From Anaerolineales bacterium UBA2395 (lineage in GTDB: Bacteria; Chloroflexota; Anaerolineae; Anaerolineales; Villigracilaceae): DNA of 64,000 nucleotides. The stretch covers positions 195,984 to 259,983 of the forward strand of contig DDSH01000006.1 of assembly GCA_002343775.1 (NCBI GenBank), read 5' to 3'. Positions 1 through 7,955 of this stretch are shown one piece after another. The notes under the pieces were generated by a model, which had not been told where the DNA came from, did no database searches, and saw nothing but the letters and a program-made list of their open reading frames with translations. Both the position numbers and the translations under genes were made by a program. The first letter of the stretch is position 1. Every line of letters starts with the position of its first letter.

Positions 1-922
1 ACTTTTTGCCGACGATGTGGCGCGGGTCGAGCGCGTCGCGCAGACCGTCGCCGAGGTAGTTGATGGCGATGACGACGAAGAAAATCATCAAGCCGGGGAA
101 GATGGCTGTCCAGGGGGCGGTGAGCATTTGGTTTTGGGTATTTGAGAGCATGTTGCCCCAGGTGGGGGTGGGCAGTTGTACGCCGAAGCCCAGGTAGGAT
201 AGCCCGCTTTCGCTGATGATGGCGCCTGCCAACCCAAGCGTTGCTGAAACGATGATGGGACTCATGATGTTGGGCAGAATGTGCATGAAGAGCAGGCGGG
301 CATCGGAGCCGCCAAGCGCGCGCGAGGCTTGTACGAATTCTCGTCCACGTAGTTCAAGGGTTGAAGCACGGACAAGCCGGGCAGTTCCCATCCATGAAAG
401 GGCGCCGATGACGACGGCAATCGGCATGAAGGAACCTGCCTGGATGTTGGGCAGGTTGAGCGAACGCAGGAACATGCCCATGGCGATGAGGACAAACAGG
501 CGTGGGATGGAGAGGAAAATTTCGGTGATGCGCATGAGGATGCTGTCTGTCCAGCCGCCGTAGTAGCCTGACGTCAGACCGATCAATGTGCCAAGCACAA
601 TTGAAACGCCCATTGCCAGCAACCCTACGCTGAGGGAGATGCGCCCTCCGTATAGAATACGAGTCAGCATGTCTCTGCCGAGGTCGTCAGTGCCCATCCA
701 ATGTTCTGTAGATGGCGGCTGTAAGCGATTGAGCAGGTCTTGGTCGAAGGGGTCGTATGGCGAGAAGACGGGTGCGAATGCAATGACGACCGTCATGATC
801 AGCATGATGATGCCGCCCAGCATGGCTGTGACATGGCGGCGGAAGCGCATCCAGAAGAACAGAAAGAGCGATTGTTCGCGGACGGTGCGGAATTTTTTGG
901 CGGGAACGGATAGTGTTGTCAT
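1..922 (-). CDS. Oligopeptide/dipeptide ABC transporter permease, DppC/OppC type (3' end cut by window)
   Basis: Inner-membrane permease that pairs with the DppB-like protein encoded just upstream to carry peptides across the membrane. The product starts MTTLSVPAKKF, has a first membrane segment near residues 30-50, then the DppC-typical stretch with PPSTEHWMGTDDLGRDML and repeated hydrophobic segments. It reaches ...LDPRHIVGKK at the window edge, where this family normally ends, so only a few codons should be missing. The ATG at 922 lies 2 bp after the stop of the upstream permease, which implies translational coupling. The ATPase subunits expected in such operons must lie outside the window. 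Family assignment is secure; the peptide substrate is inferred only from neighbours. Confidence 0.9.
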   Translation of the reverse strand, partial: MTTLSVPAKKFRTVREQSLFLFFWMRFRRHVTAMLGGIIMLIMTVVIAFAPVFSPYDPFDQDLLNRLQPPSTEHWMGTDDLGRDMLTRILYGGRISLSVGLLAMGVSIVLGTLIGLTSGYYGGWTDSILMRITEIFLSIPRLFVLIAMGMFLRSLNLPNIQAGSFMPIAVVIGALSWMGTARLVRASTLELRGREFVQASRALGGSDARLLFMHILPNIMSPIIVSATLGLAGAIISESGLSYLGFGVQLPTPTWGNMLSNTQNQMLTAPWTAIFPGLMIFFVVIAINYLGDGLRDALDPRHIVGKK

Positions 923-924
923 GG

Positions 925-1896
925 TTATGATAACCGGATGCGCGGGTCGAGGATGGCGTAGATAACATCCACGAGCAGGCTGGAGAGGATGATCAATGCG
1001 CTGTAAATGATGAGCACTGCCATAACAACGGGGTAATCTGTTTTAAGCGCGGCAGTGAAGTACAGCCGCCCGATGCCGGGCCAGGCAAAGATGGTTTCGG
1101 TAAACAACGCGCCGCCGAATAGCGAGGGCAGATCCAACCCGATCAGGGTTACCAATGGGATCAATGCGTTTCGCATGGCGTGTTTGAAGATGACCACTCT
1201 TTCGCGTGCTCCCTTGGCGCGGGCGGTGCGGACGTAGTCTTCATTGATGACATCTAACATGGAGGAACGCAGGTAACGCATATACCCGGCTGCTGAAACG
1301 AAAGCCAGCATGGTTACGGGCAGGATCAGGTGTTCGACGCGGTCTATCAGGGAGAAAGGCGCACCCAACGTGTACATGCCGGAGCCGGGCAAAAGCGGTT
1401 TTCCATCTGCTCCTTTAAGCGTGACGGAAAAGATGATGATAAGCAGCAATCCAAACCAGAACACCGGCAATGACTGACCCGCAAATGCCAATGTGGTGGT
1501 GATATGGTCGAACCAGGTGTATTGTTTGATTGCAGAAATAATTCCAAGCGGGATCGCGATCAATAATGTCACGATCAGCATGACCCCCATTAGCAGCATG
1601 GTGTTCGGCAGGCGATCGCCGATCTCTTCGAGCGCAGGGCGCTTTGAAATAAATGAATTCCCAAAATCACCCTGCAAGGTGTTTCCCAGCCATTTGAGAT
1701 AGCGTACCGGTACGGGATCATTCAATCCGTATTTGGCTTCGAGACGTGCCAGGTCTTCCGCTGTAAAGTCCGGGTTTTCCTGGTAGGCAGACATGATCCC
1801 GCCGGGAACCGAACTGATCAGTCCGAACAGGATCATGCTGATGACCAGTAATGTCAGAATTGATTGTAGCAAGCGGCGCAAAAGGTAAGTTGCCAT
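925..1896 (-). CDS. Oligopeptide/dipeptide ABC transporter permease, DppB/OppB type
   Basis: First permease of the peptide importer, 323 residues, the usual DppB length. It begins MATYLLRRLLQSILTLLVIS, the characteristic N-terminal membrane helix, and carries the family segments SFISKRPALEEIGDRLPNT and, in the cytoplasmic loop that meets the ATPase, YVRTARAKGARERVVIFKHA. It ends LLVDVIYAILDPRIRLS, as is typical. A GAAGG ribosome-binding site precedes the ATG. It is followed after 2 bp by the DppC-like gene and preceded, across a stem-loop, by the binding-protein gene. Substrate specificity cannot be read from the permease. Confidence 0.92.
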   Translation of the reverse strand: MATYLLRRLLQSILTLLVISMILFGLISSVPGGIMSAYQENPDFTAEDLARLEAKYGLNDPVPVRYLKWLGNTLQGDFGNSFISKRPALEEIGDRLPNTMLLMGVMLIVTLLIAIPLGIISAIKQYTWFDHITTTLAFAGQSLPVFWFGLLLIIIFSVTLKGADGKPLLPGSGMYTLGAPFSLIDRVEHLILPVTMLAFVSAAGYMRYLRSSMLDVINEDYVRTARAKGARERVVIFKHAMRNALIPLVTLIGLDLPSLFGGALFTETIFAWPGIGRLYFTAALKTDYPVVMAVLIIYSALIILSSLLVDVIYAILDPRIRLS

Positions 1897-1920
1897 CTCG
1901 AACCTTCACATATTTGGGAG

Positions 1921-1952
1921 TACTGGAGGAAGGGCAAACCCTTCCTCCAGTA
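1921..1952 (-). other. Intercistronic stem-loop between binding-protein and permease genes
   Basis: A perfect 14-bp stem (TACTGGAGGAAGGG and its complement) with a CAAA loop lies between the binding-protein stop and the DppB start. On the operon strand no T-run follows, so it is unlikely to be a full terminator. Such hairpins commonly protect the upstream message and give more binding protein than permease. A short T-run exists only on the opposite strand. Confidence 0.6.
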
Positions 1953-1971
1953 TTTTAATCACTGTGGCTTA

Positions 1972-3699
1972 CTATGGTTGCAGCCACCAGTTTTGAGAAT
2001 CGAGGGTCATGTCAGCATAGCCAGGTGATACGCGGAAGTTTTGCAACTGTTCGCGGTAGCCGCTGATCACCATGCGCTCGTACAGGAAAACGCGCGGAAC
2101 ATCTTTGTTGATCTGTTCTGCAACTTGGCAGTATGCTTCACGGCGGGCATCCTGGTCAGCGTTGAAAGCCGCATCATCGATCAGGGCATCTACATCTGCG
2201 TTGATGTAACGGCTGAAGTTGTTACCAGCGCCTTCATTGTCAGCCGAGGGGATGCGGGCTGAGTGATAGTTACTGAACAGGTGGCTGTCAGGATCGTAGC
2301 CACCACCCGTGGTGTACAGGAGGATGTCAAAACGACCCTTCTTGCGCATGCCATCCGAATCCCAACCAGCCAGCAATACATCGGAAGGAAGGTTGTCGAT
2401 CACCAGTTCGATGCCGATTTCCTTCATCATTTCCACCAATACCTGCTCAGTCTGTTCACGGAGTTGATTGCCGGTGGTGGATGAGATCTTCAAACTCAGG
2501 CGCACGCCGTCTTTTTCGCGAATACCATCGGCACCAACGATCCAGCCTGCTTCATCGAGCAGGGCATTGGCTTTTTCAACATTGAATTCACTTGCAGGCT
2601 GCGGACAAGCCCAGTAACCAATTGGCAGGACGGTGGTACCAACCTTGACATTGCCGCCCAACAACGCATCCACGATCAATTGCTTATCGATACCATACTG
2701 AATGGCTTGGCGTACGCGCAGGTCGCTTAGGGATGGGTGCGGGGCAACGGAGGGATCCGCAGGGGCAGAGCCATCGGCGGGTCCGAGGTTGAACACCAGC
2801 AGTTCGTTTTCGCCGTACCCATAGGTAGCGCCAGACCAAGCAACTCCATCCAGTTGGTCGATGGTGGGCAGGTCCGCTTCGGTCAGATCCCACAAGACAG
2901 TGATTTCGCCGGTGCCGAGCAACTGCACACCAGTTTCTCGCGAGGGTAGGATTTTCACGATAACGCTGTCCAGGTAGGGCTTGCCGGGTTCGCGGTAGTT
3001 GGGGTTTTTGACCAAGGTGATGTTGTCACCCGCTTCCCATTGTGCAACCATCCAGGGACCGGTTCCGATCGGGGCGCGGTTGTATTCCCAGGTATCCAGG
3101 GCTGCCAAATCGCCAGCGCCCTTTGGGATAATGTATGAGAATAGGCGGAGGTAAGGAGCGTACACATCCAGGAAATACACTTCGGCAGTGAAATCATCGG
3201 GACATTCAATTTTTTCGATATCACTATATCCTGAGGTGCTTGCGCCTGACAGATCCGAGACGATGCCTTCATAGGTGAACTGCACATCTGCGCAGGTGAA
3301 GGCGTCGCCGTTCGAGAACTTGATATCCTTCTTAAGTTTATAGGTTACCACCAGCCCGTCTTCAGAAACGGTCGGCAGTTCTTCTGCCAGCACAGGGGCA
3401 TATTCGCCCTCGCCATCCACCGTCACCAGACCTTCAATGATGAAGGCGCTGATGACATCATCAATCGTTGCCGATGCCAGCAGTGGATTGAGCGTGCCGG
3501 GTTCCTGAGGCGTACCAACGATGACCGTGCCGCCTGTAACCGGGGCATTCGGGTCTACCGCCTGTTCGCTGGGGGCATCGGTGGTTTCTGCAGCAGGGGT
3601 GTCTGGCTCTGCTTGAGGGGCGGCTTCTCCACCCCCACACGCAGAGAGGATGAAGGCTGCCACGAGCACGAGCGCCAATAACGTCTTGAACTGTTTCAT
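1972..3699 (-). CDS. Peptide ABC transporter substrate-binding lipoprotein (SBP family 5)
   Basis: Extracytoplasmic solute-binding protein of 575 residues. The N-terminus is a lipoprotein signal peptide with lipobox LSAC (Cys21), followed by a Pro/Ala/Glu-rich linker to about residue 55. The mature part shows the family-5 pattern: GTPQEPGTLNPLLAS near the N-terminus, YKLKKDIKFSNGDAFTCADV, and the later DLRVRQAIQYGIDKQLI segment. It would deliver peptides to the DppB/DppC permeases encoded downstream. An AAAGGAG site precedes the ATG. The link to cyanophycin-derived dipeptides is an inference from the adjacent cyanophycinase gene. Confidence 0.93.
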   Translation of the reverse strand: MKQFKTLLALVLVAAFILSACGGGEAAPQAEPDTPAAETTDAPSEQAVDPNAPVTGGTVIVGTPQEPGTLNPLLASATIDDVISAFIIEGLVTVDGEGEYAPVLAEELPTVSEDGLVVTYKLKKDIKFSNGDAFTCADVQFTYEGIVSDLSGASTSGYSDIEKIECPDDFTAEVYFLDVYAPYLRLFSYIIPKGAGDLAALDTWEYNRAPIGTGPWMVAQWEAGDNITLVKNPNYREPGKPYLDSVIVKILPSRETGVQLLGTGEITVLWDLTEADLPTIDQLDGVAWSGATYGYGENELLVFNLGPADGSAPADPSVAPHPSLSDLRVRQAIQYGIDKQLIVDALLGGNVKVGTTVLPIGYWACPQPASEFNVEKANALLDEAGWIVGADGIREKDGVRLSLKISSTTGNQLREQTEQVLVEMMKEIGIELVIDNLPSDVLLAGWDSDGMRKKGRFDILLYTTGGGYDPDSHLFSNYHSARIPSADNEGAGNNFSRYINADVDALIDDAAFNADQDARREAYCQVAEQINKDVPRVFLYERMVISGYREQLQNFRVSPGYADMTLDSQNWWLQP

Positions 3700-3736
3700 T
3701 ATTTCTTCTCCTTTTACTGGGTTTTGTTTTCTGCTC

Positions 3737-4546
3737 TTAATCTACTAAGAGCGTTTTTAACGGGATGGATGCACGCCGCGTCTTCCCGTCGTACACTGAG
3801 CCTCTTGTAAGAACATGCACTACTAAATTGGAAACTGCCACTGCACCGCCATTTTCGACTTCGGCAATATCGGTGCCGGTCATTTGTTTTCCATCCACAA
3901 TTGTCACGGCGCCAGAACCGTACACTGTGATCTTGGAATCATTTTCGATAACCGCAGCCGTATCTTCATCAATGCCAACACCGACAATGCCGGGGTGCGA
4001 TGCCACCGCGTAGATCAGCCGTCCGAGTCGGTCGCGCTGGCGGAAGTGTTGATCAAAGATGAATTTGTTGGTAAAGCCCAAACCAGCGGACATTTGCAGG
4101 ATCCGCTCGCGGGGAGATGCGCCCCCTTTGCCGTATGCAACCATCGTGGCGGAAAGGATCGAAGCGCCCGCGCTTGTCCCGCCTACCACACAACCGTTCT
4201 GGTACGCCTTGAGCAACTCCGACTCCATTTGTGTCCCACCGATGATGGCTGCGATGCGCATTTGTGTGCCGCCCGAAAAAAAGATGCCTGTGGCTTTGCG
4301 GATGGCTTGAATATTCTCTTTGAAATTTGCCAGGGCGCGCGAGCGGAATTCCAAATTTACGGCTTCTTTTGCGCCGAAGGCTTTGAACATTTCCACGTAT
4401 TCCTTGCCCGTGTCACGCCGTTGGGAGGCTTGCGGCAGAATGACAATGCGGGCGCGTTTGCCGCCGGCACGGTTGATGAATTCCATCAACACTTCCGGTT
4501 TTTTCACTTCATCGAGTGCGCCGCCCATGGGCATGAGGGTTGTCAT
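3737..4546 (-). CDS. cphB: Cyanophycinase (peptidase family S51)
   Basis: Serine exopeptidase that splits the Asp-Arg polymer cyanophycin to beta-Asp-Arg dipeptides; 269 residues, close to the normal CphB length. Visible motifs are FFSGGTQMRI (about 89-98), the nucleophile elbow GGTSAGAS with Ser125, and FDQHFRQRDRLGRLI, which carries the conserved His/Arg segment. No signal peptide is present, so the enzyme is cytoplasmic. Its ATG overlaps the stop of the GntR gene (ATGA), and a peptide importer follows in the same operon. A cyanophycin synthetase is not in the window, so the operon may serve scavenging of foreign cyanophycin or related isopeptides. Confidence 0.9.
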   Translation of the reverse strand: MTTLMPMGGALDEVKKPEVLMEFINRAGGKRARIVILPQASQRRDTGKEYVEMFKAFGAKEAVNLEFRSRALANFKENIQAIRKATGIFFSGGTQMRIAAIIGGTQMESELLKAYQNGCVVGGTSAGASILSATMVAYGKGGASPRERILQMSAGLGFTNKFIFDQHFRQRDRLGRLIYAVASHPGIVGVGIDEDTAAVIENDSKITVYGSGAVTIVDGKQMTGTDIAEVENGGAVAVSNLVVHVLTRGSVYDGKTRRASIPLKTLLVD

Positions 4547-5220
4547 GTGTTGCCCTTTAAGGATTGGATTAAGTGATGCGCCGCCGAAAGGATGTGGGCC
4601 CGCATGGCTTGCCCTGCCCGTTGTGGATCATGTGCCTCCAATGCCGCAACGATGGCTTGGTGCTCCACACGATCCTGGTCATCACGCTGGGGCACAGGCG
4701 CTTGGGCGGTTGCAGGGAAATTGGCGATGAGCATGGTGGGGAAGGCCTCCCACATCTGGGTCAGTGTGCGGATCAGGTATTCGTGTTTGCTGGCATGGAA
4801 AATGGTTTCATGAAATTTACGATTGATCTTGCGGTAGTGAGCAATCTGGTCAGGCGGTACGGCGAACATTTGCTCGATCATTTCCTTTAGTTCTTCAATG
4901 TCCTCATCTGTGATGTTGGTTGCTGCGAATTCCGCGGCACGTCCCTCTAAAAATGCACGGTGTTCGTACAGGTCTGCAATATCCTCGGTGGCGAAAGGCA
5001 CCACCCGCGCACCACGATAGGGGACATGCTCGATCAGCCCTTCGGCGGCGAGTTCCTTTAGCGCTTCGCGTACGGGCATCTGGCTGACGTTTAATTCCTG
5101 AGCTAGTTTTTCCTGCCGCAGCCATTCGCCCGGCTTGAGTCGACCTTCCAAAATAGCGTTTCTGAGTTGGTCTGCAACAAGTTTTCGCAATTGACGGTGA
5201 GAGGCGAGTTCCTCGAACAT
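4543..5220 (-). CDS. GntR-family transcriptional regulator, FadR/FCD subgroup
   Basis: A winged-helix domain occupies residues 5-70 (QLRNAILEGRLKPGEWLRQEKLAQELNVSQMPVREALKELAAEGLIE) and an all-helical FCD ligand domain follows from about 80, with HRAFLEGRAAEFAA and conserved His residues that often bind metal and carboxylate ligands. The ATG at 5220 is preferred because AGGA lies 7 bases ahead; a GTG at 5226 is also in frame. The gene overlaps the cyanophycinase start by four bases. A perfect palindrome sits just upstream and makes autoregulation of the whole operon likely. The effector is probably a product of peptide breakdown, but that is inference. Confidence 0.9.
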   Translation of the reverse strand: MFEELASHRQLRKLVADQLRNAILEGRLKPGEWLRQEKLAQELNVSQMPVREALKELAAEGLIEHVPYRGARVVPFATEDIADLYEHRAFLEGRAAEFAATNITDEDIEELKEMIEQMFAVPPDQIAHYRKINRKFHETIFHASKHEYLIRTLTQMWEAFPTMLIANFPATAQAPVPQRDDQDRVEHQAIVAALEAHDPQRAGQAMRAHILSAAHHLIQSLKGNT

Positions 5221-5234
5221 GGGCACATCCTAAA

Positions 5235-5251
5235 TTAGATATAATATCTAA
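5235..5251. promoter_or_regulatory. Perfect 17-bp palindrome, probable GntR operator
   Basis: TTAGATAT-A-ATATCTAA is a perfect inverted repeat around a single central base, 15 bases upstream of the GntR start and overlapping the likely core promoter. FCD-type GntR regulators bind short palindromes of this size in their own promoters. Binding here would control the regulator, cyanophycinase and transporter genes together. Confidence 0.6.
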
Positions 5252-5666
5252 TATCAAGATTAGCATATTGGCGGTTCAGAGTCAAGTATTCGGCGATTTT
5301 CTAATAAAAGGTCTTTTCGGCGGAGCCACGCGAATAGAAAGTATTGTGTTATCCGAACTGCTATCCTCGATAAACGTGTATTTTTTAGTCATGGCTTGCC
5401 GCCAAGTGCAATAACAGATTAAAAAACACCCCTTGCAATCCACAAGGGGGGGGAAATCTCAAATTTTTTCGAATCTTTCGCTTGTAACAAATCTCGTTGG
5501 TGATGGTTACGAGGACCTGTTCACGGTTCGAATTGAGGGAGGTTACGCTGGCTAATACAAACCCTATGCCCAAATTTGAACCTTTTTGCCCCTCGGTGGT
5601 ACATACTTGTGAGAAGCAGATACAATGCGAACAGACCTTGCCCTTCCCTGGCAAACGCAAGCAACC
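5252..5666. other. Intergenic region between divergent GntR operon and sigma-factor operon
   Basis: No convincing gene is seen. It contains a stem-loop at 5429-5449 (CCCCTTG and complement) that is followed by a T-run only when read on the minus strand, so it resembles a minus-strand terminator although no minus-strand gene lies upstream of it. At 5601-5624 is a short element (GGTACATACTTGT then AGCAGAT) that recurs at 16480-16506. Minus-strand reading frames here have no recognisable features. Confidence 0.4.
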
Positions 5667-6215
5667 ATGAAGCAACCCGTTGACGACCTCGACCTCATCC
5701 GTCGTATGCAAGCTGGCGACGACAATGCCGTGCGCGATCTGTACGCGCAGTATGGTCAGCGACTCTATGCGTATGCCTTGCGCCTCACGAACGATCCCGC
5801 CACTGCTGAAGACTTAACTCAAAGCACGCTCGTCACGGCATGGCGCACTGCCCGAAACTTCCGCGGCGAGGGACGTCTCATCGCGTGGTTGTTGGGCATC
5901 GTCCATCACGCGGCGATGAAATCTTTGCGGGGCATCACGAACTATCTCGACGAAGTGGCGGAAGAAACTGTCAGCGAAGATCAGCCGTCGCCGGAGGAAC
6001 AGGCTCAGGTCCGCGATGAGAGGCGTTGGGTTCGTCAGGGTATTCAAAGCCTTTCGCCAGAACATCGCGCCGTGCTCGACCTCATCTTCTATCAAGGTCT
6101 GTCGCTCAACGAAGCGGCGCAGGTATTGAACATTCCCGTTGGCACGGTCAAGAGCCGCCTGAGTTATGCACGCGATCATCTGCGCGGTGTGCTGACACGC
6201 ACGGAGGAACGATGA
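5667..6215 (+). CDS. ECF-type RNA polymerase sigma factor
   Basis: Region 2 covers about residues 8-80 (DLYAQYGQRLYAYALRLTNDPATAEDLTQSTLVTAWRTA), region 4 about 120-175 (LSPEHRAVLDLIFYQGLSLNEAAQVLNIPVGTVKSRLSYARDHL). At 182 residues it has normal ECF length. The ATG at 5667 begins at the usual distance from region 2; an in-frame ATG at 5625 would add 14 residues, and neither has a strong ribosome-binding site. The stop overlaps the ATG of the next gene, which encodes a zinc-finger anti-sigma domain, so the two are co-translated. It probably transcribes its own operon of ABC-2 exporter genes; the inducing signal is unknown. Confidence 0.88.
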   Translation: MKQPVDDLDLIRRMQAGDDNAVRDLYAQYGQRLYAYALRLTNDPATAEDLTQSTLVTAWRTARNFRGEGRLIAWLLGIVHHAAMKSLRGITNYLDEVAEETVSEDQPSPEEQAQVRDERRWVRQGIQSLSPEHRAVLDLIFYQGLSLNEAAQVLNIPVGTVKSRLSYARDHLRGVLTRTEER

Positions 6216-7081
6216 ACCACGAAGAACAACTCATTCGCTACGCCGCGAATCAATTGAACGAAAGCGAACACGTGGATTTTGAAAAACATCTGGCGGGATG
6301 TGCAAGCTGTCAGGCGGATCTGATTCTCTGGAAGTCACTCGCGAACGAAGTCATCGCATCAGACTCAGCCGTGCCTGCTCCCGTCCATCTAGTAGATTCT
6401 GCGCTGGAAGTGATCCACGCGCCGTCGAAGTTGACGCGTGCCTTCAAGAGCACCGCTCAACTTTTGCGTATGCAACTGCTTCTCATGCACAACGAATTGT
6501 GGTTCGGCTCGGCGGCGTTGATGTTCATCTTTTTAGCGATGGCATTGCTCGTGGCGCGGGTGGAAGTGCTGCACTTCTTCGTGCCGATGATCGCCGCTGG
6601 TACGGTGACGTTGATCTACGGCTCCGAGCACGACCCCGCCGCCGAGTTGACCTTTGCCACGCCCATCTCGCCGTGGAAGATCCTGCTGGCACGGCTGACG
6701 CTGGTCTCTGCTTACAACGTGTTCCTCGCTCTGTGCGCCACGGTGGGACTGCTTCTCATCCTGCCGCCGCAAGCCCTGGGTGAACTCATCCTCGGCTGGC
6801 TCGCGCCGATGACCTTTCTCTCTGCGCTCGCGCTTCTACTCTCACTATGGATCGGCACAAGCAATGCCTTGTTCATTTCATACACGCTGTGGGCGGCGCA
6901 ATATCTCGCGTGGACGTCTATCGGTGAGTGGTTCGCCTTTCTCAGTCCGTGGCTTGAGTCGTACCGTCAATTTTGGAATGACCCTGTCTTGCTTTTCCTT
7001 CTTGGCTTTGCGCTCATCCTGTTCGCGCTCTGGTCGGCTGGGCATGAACAAGTGCAATGGCACAGGTCAGTCGTATTGTAA
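6212..7081 (+). CDS. Zinc-finger anti-sigma domain fused to ABC-2-like membrane domain
   Basis: 289 residues. Residues 1-50 form a zf-HC2 module (HLAGCASC, i.e. His-x3-Cys-x2-Cys) that in anti-sigma factors binds the partner sigma factor. Instead of the single membrane helix usual for such proteins, about six hydrophobic segments follow from residue 85. The sequence DPAAELTFATPISPWKILLARL closely parallels DPAIELRFATPIRAAQILFERT in the permease gene two places downstream. The membrane part is therefore probably related to the ABC-2 permeases of the same operon. It may sense the state of the exporter and release the sigma factor. The fusion is seen in sequence; the sensing role is inferred. 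Confidence 0.8.
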   Translation: MNHEEQLIRYAANQLNESEHVDFEKHLAGCASCQADLILWKSLANEVIASDSAVPAPVHLVDSALEVIHAPSKLTRAFKSTAQLLRMQLLLMHNELWFGSAALMFIFLAMALLVARVEVLHFFVPMIAAGTVTLIYGSEHDPAAELTFATPISPWKILLARLTLVSAYNVFLALCATVGLLLILPPQALGELILGWLAPMTFLSALALLLSLWIGTSNALFISYTLWAAQYLAWTSIGEWFAFLSPWLESYRQFWNDPVLLFLLGFALILFALWSAGHEQVQWHRSVVL

Positions 7082-7087
7082 AAACGA

Positions 7088-7150
7088 ACCACAGATAAAC
7101 ACAGATGAACACAAATCAAAAAATCTAATTTATCTGCGTTCATCTGTGGT
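7088..7150. repeat. Interrupted palindromic repeat of the ACCACAGAT type
   Basis: ACCACAGATAAACACAGATG at the left is matched by an inverted copy (GTTCATCTGTGGT) at the right, with internal repeats of the CACAGAT unit. Such elements are scattered through many environmental bacterial genomes and produce spurious peptides containing QINTDEH-like sequence, as happens here. It lies in the 86-bp gap between the anti-sigma fusion and the first permease gene and could fold as a hairpin in the operon message. Confidence 0.6.
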
Positions 7151-7167
7151 AAATACTGGAGTTTTCA

Positions 7168-7947
7168 ATGTCTCGATTTTTCGGCGTCTTACGCCATGAG
7201 TTCAATATGTCCATGCGCCGCCCTGGCTTGTGGATCGCCTACGGCTTGCTGTTCATCTTCTATTCGGTCACGGTCATGTACCCCGTGCCCGATGAAAAAG
7301 TGACCATCCTGACTGACAAACAGATATGGCAATACGCTGGTCAGATGGCATTCACGTTCAATCTCTTCCTGCCTGTCATGGTCGGCATTCTCTCTGCAGA
7401 TCGCTTACTGCGTGACTTCCGTGTGAGCGTCCGCGAGTTGCAAGAGAGCACACCGCTTCACCTTGTCGAATATACCTTGGGGAAATATTTTGGCGTGCTG
7501 CTCGCCTCTCTCACCCCTGTGCTGATCTGGCTGTGGCTCATTACCGGCTTGTTCATCGCCTTTGGCAATGCGCCCATCGAGTTCTTCTTCACCATGACCC
7601 TGGCGTTCCTTGCCATCATGGTGCCCGCCTTCGCTTTTGTCACCGCGTTCTCGCTGGCATGTCCACTCATTATGCCGCTGCGCGTCTATCAAATTTTGTT
7701 CACGGGTTATTGGTTCTGGGGCAACTACATCAACCCGGAATTCTTCCCGACCCTCAACGGGACGTTACTTACTGTCAGCGGAATGTATGCCTATCAGGGA
7801 TTTTTCGGCGGCTTCATCAATGCTGTTGACCCGCTTCAATATTCCGCCGCAGACGCGACCCTGAACCTGATCGTGCTCGCATTGTGCATCGTCGCTGTGA
7901 TGGTTGTGCTCAACATGTATCTGCAATGGCAGTCCCGCCGCGCATAG
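7168..7947 (+). CDS. ABC-2 type transporter permease
   Basis: 259 residues with six hydrophobic segments and a short cytoplasmic N-terminus (MSRFFGVLRHEFNMSMRRPG), typical of ABC-2 export permeases. The first extracytoplasmic loop is short, and RVSVRELQESTPLHLVEYTLGKYFGVLLAS resembles the cytoplasmic coupling helix region after helix 2. It should form the membrane channel with the following permease and the ATPase. The gene stands between the anti-sigma fusion and the second permease, with the latter starting 8 bp after its stop. The exported substrate is unknown; drugs, peptides or lipids are all possible. Confidence 0.8.
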   Translation: MSRFFGVLRHEFNMSMRRPGLWIAYGLLFIFYSVTVMYPVPDEKVTILTDKQIWQYAGQMAFTFNLFLPVMVGILSADRLLRDFRVSVRELQESTPLHLVEYTLGKYFGVLLASLTPVLIWLWLITGLFIAFGNAPIEFFFTMTLAFLAIMVPAFAFVTAFSLACPLIMPLRVYQILFTGYWFWGNYINPEFFPTLNGTLLTVSGMYAYQGFFGGFINAVDPLQYSAADATLNLIVLALCIVAVMVVLNMYLQWQSRRA

Positions 7948-7955
7948 GACATAGA

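Noticed and set aside
3884..4576. 230-codon frame opposite the cyanophycinase gene
   Set aside because: Cys/His-rich shadow of a well-supported gene; no domain and no start signal.
5385..5711. 108-codon minus-strand frame ahead of the sigma-factor gene
   Set aside because: It runs through a terminator-like hairpin and into the sigma-factor start; the sequence has no protein-like features.
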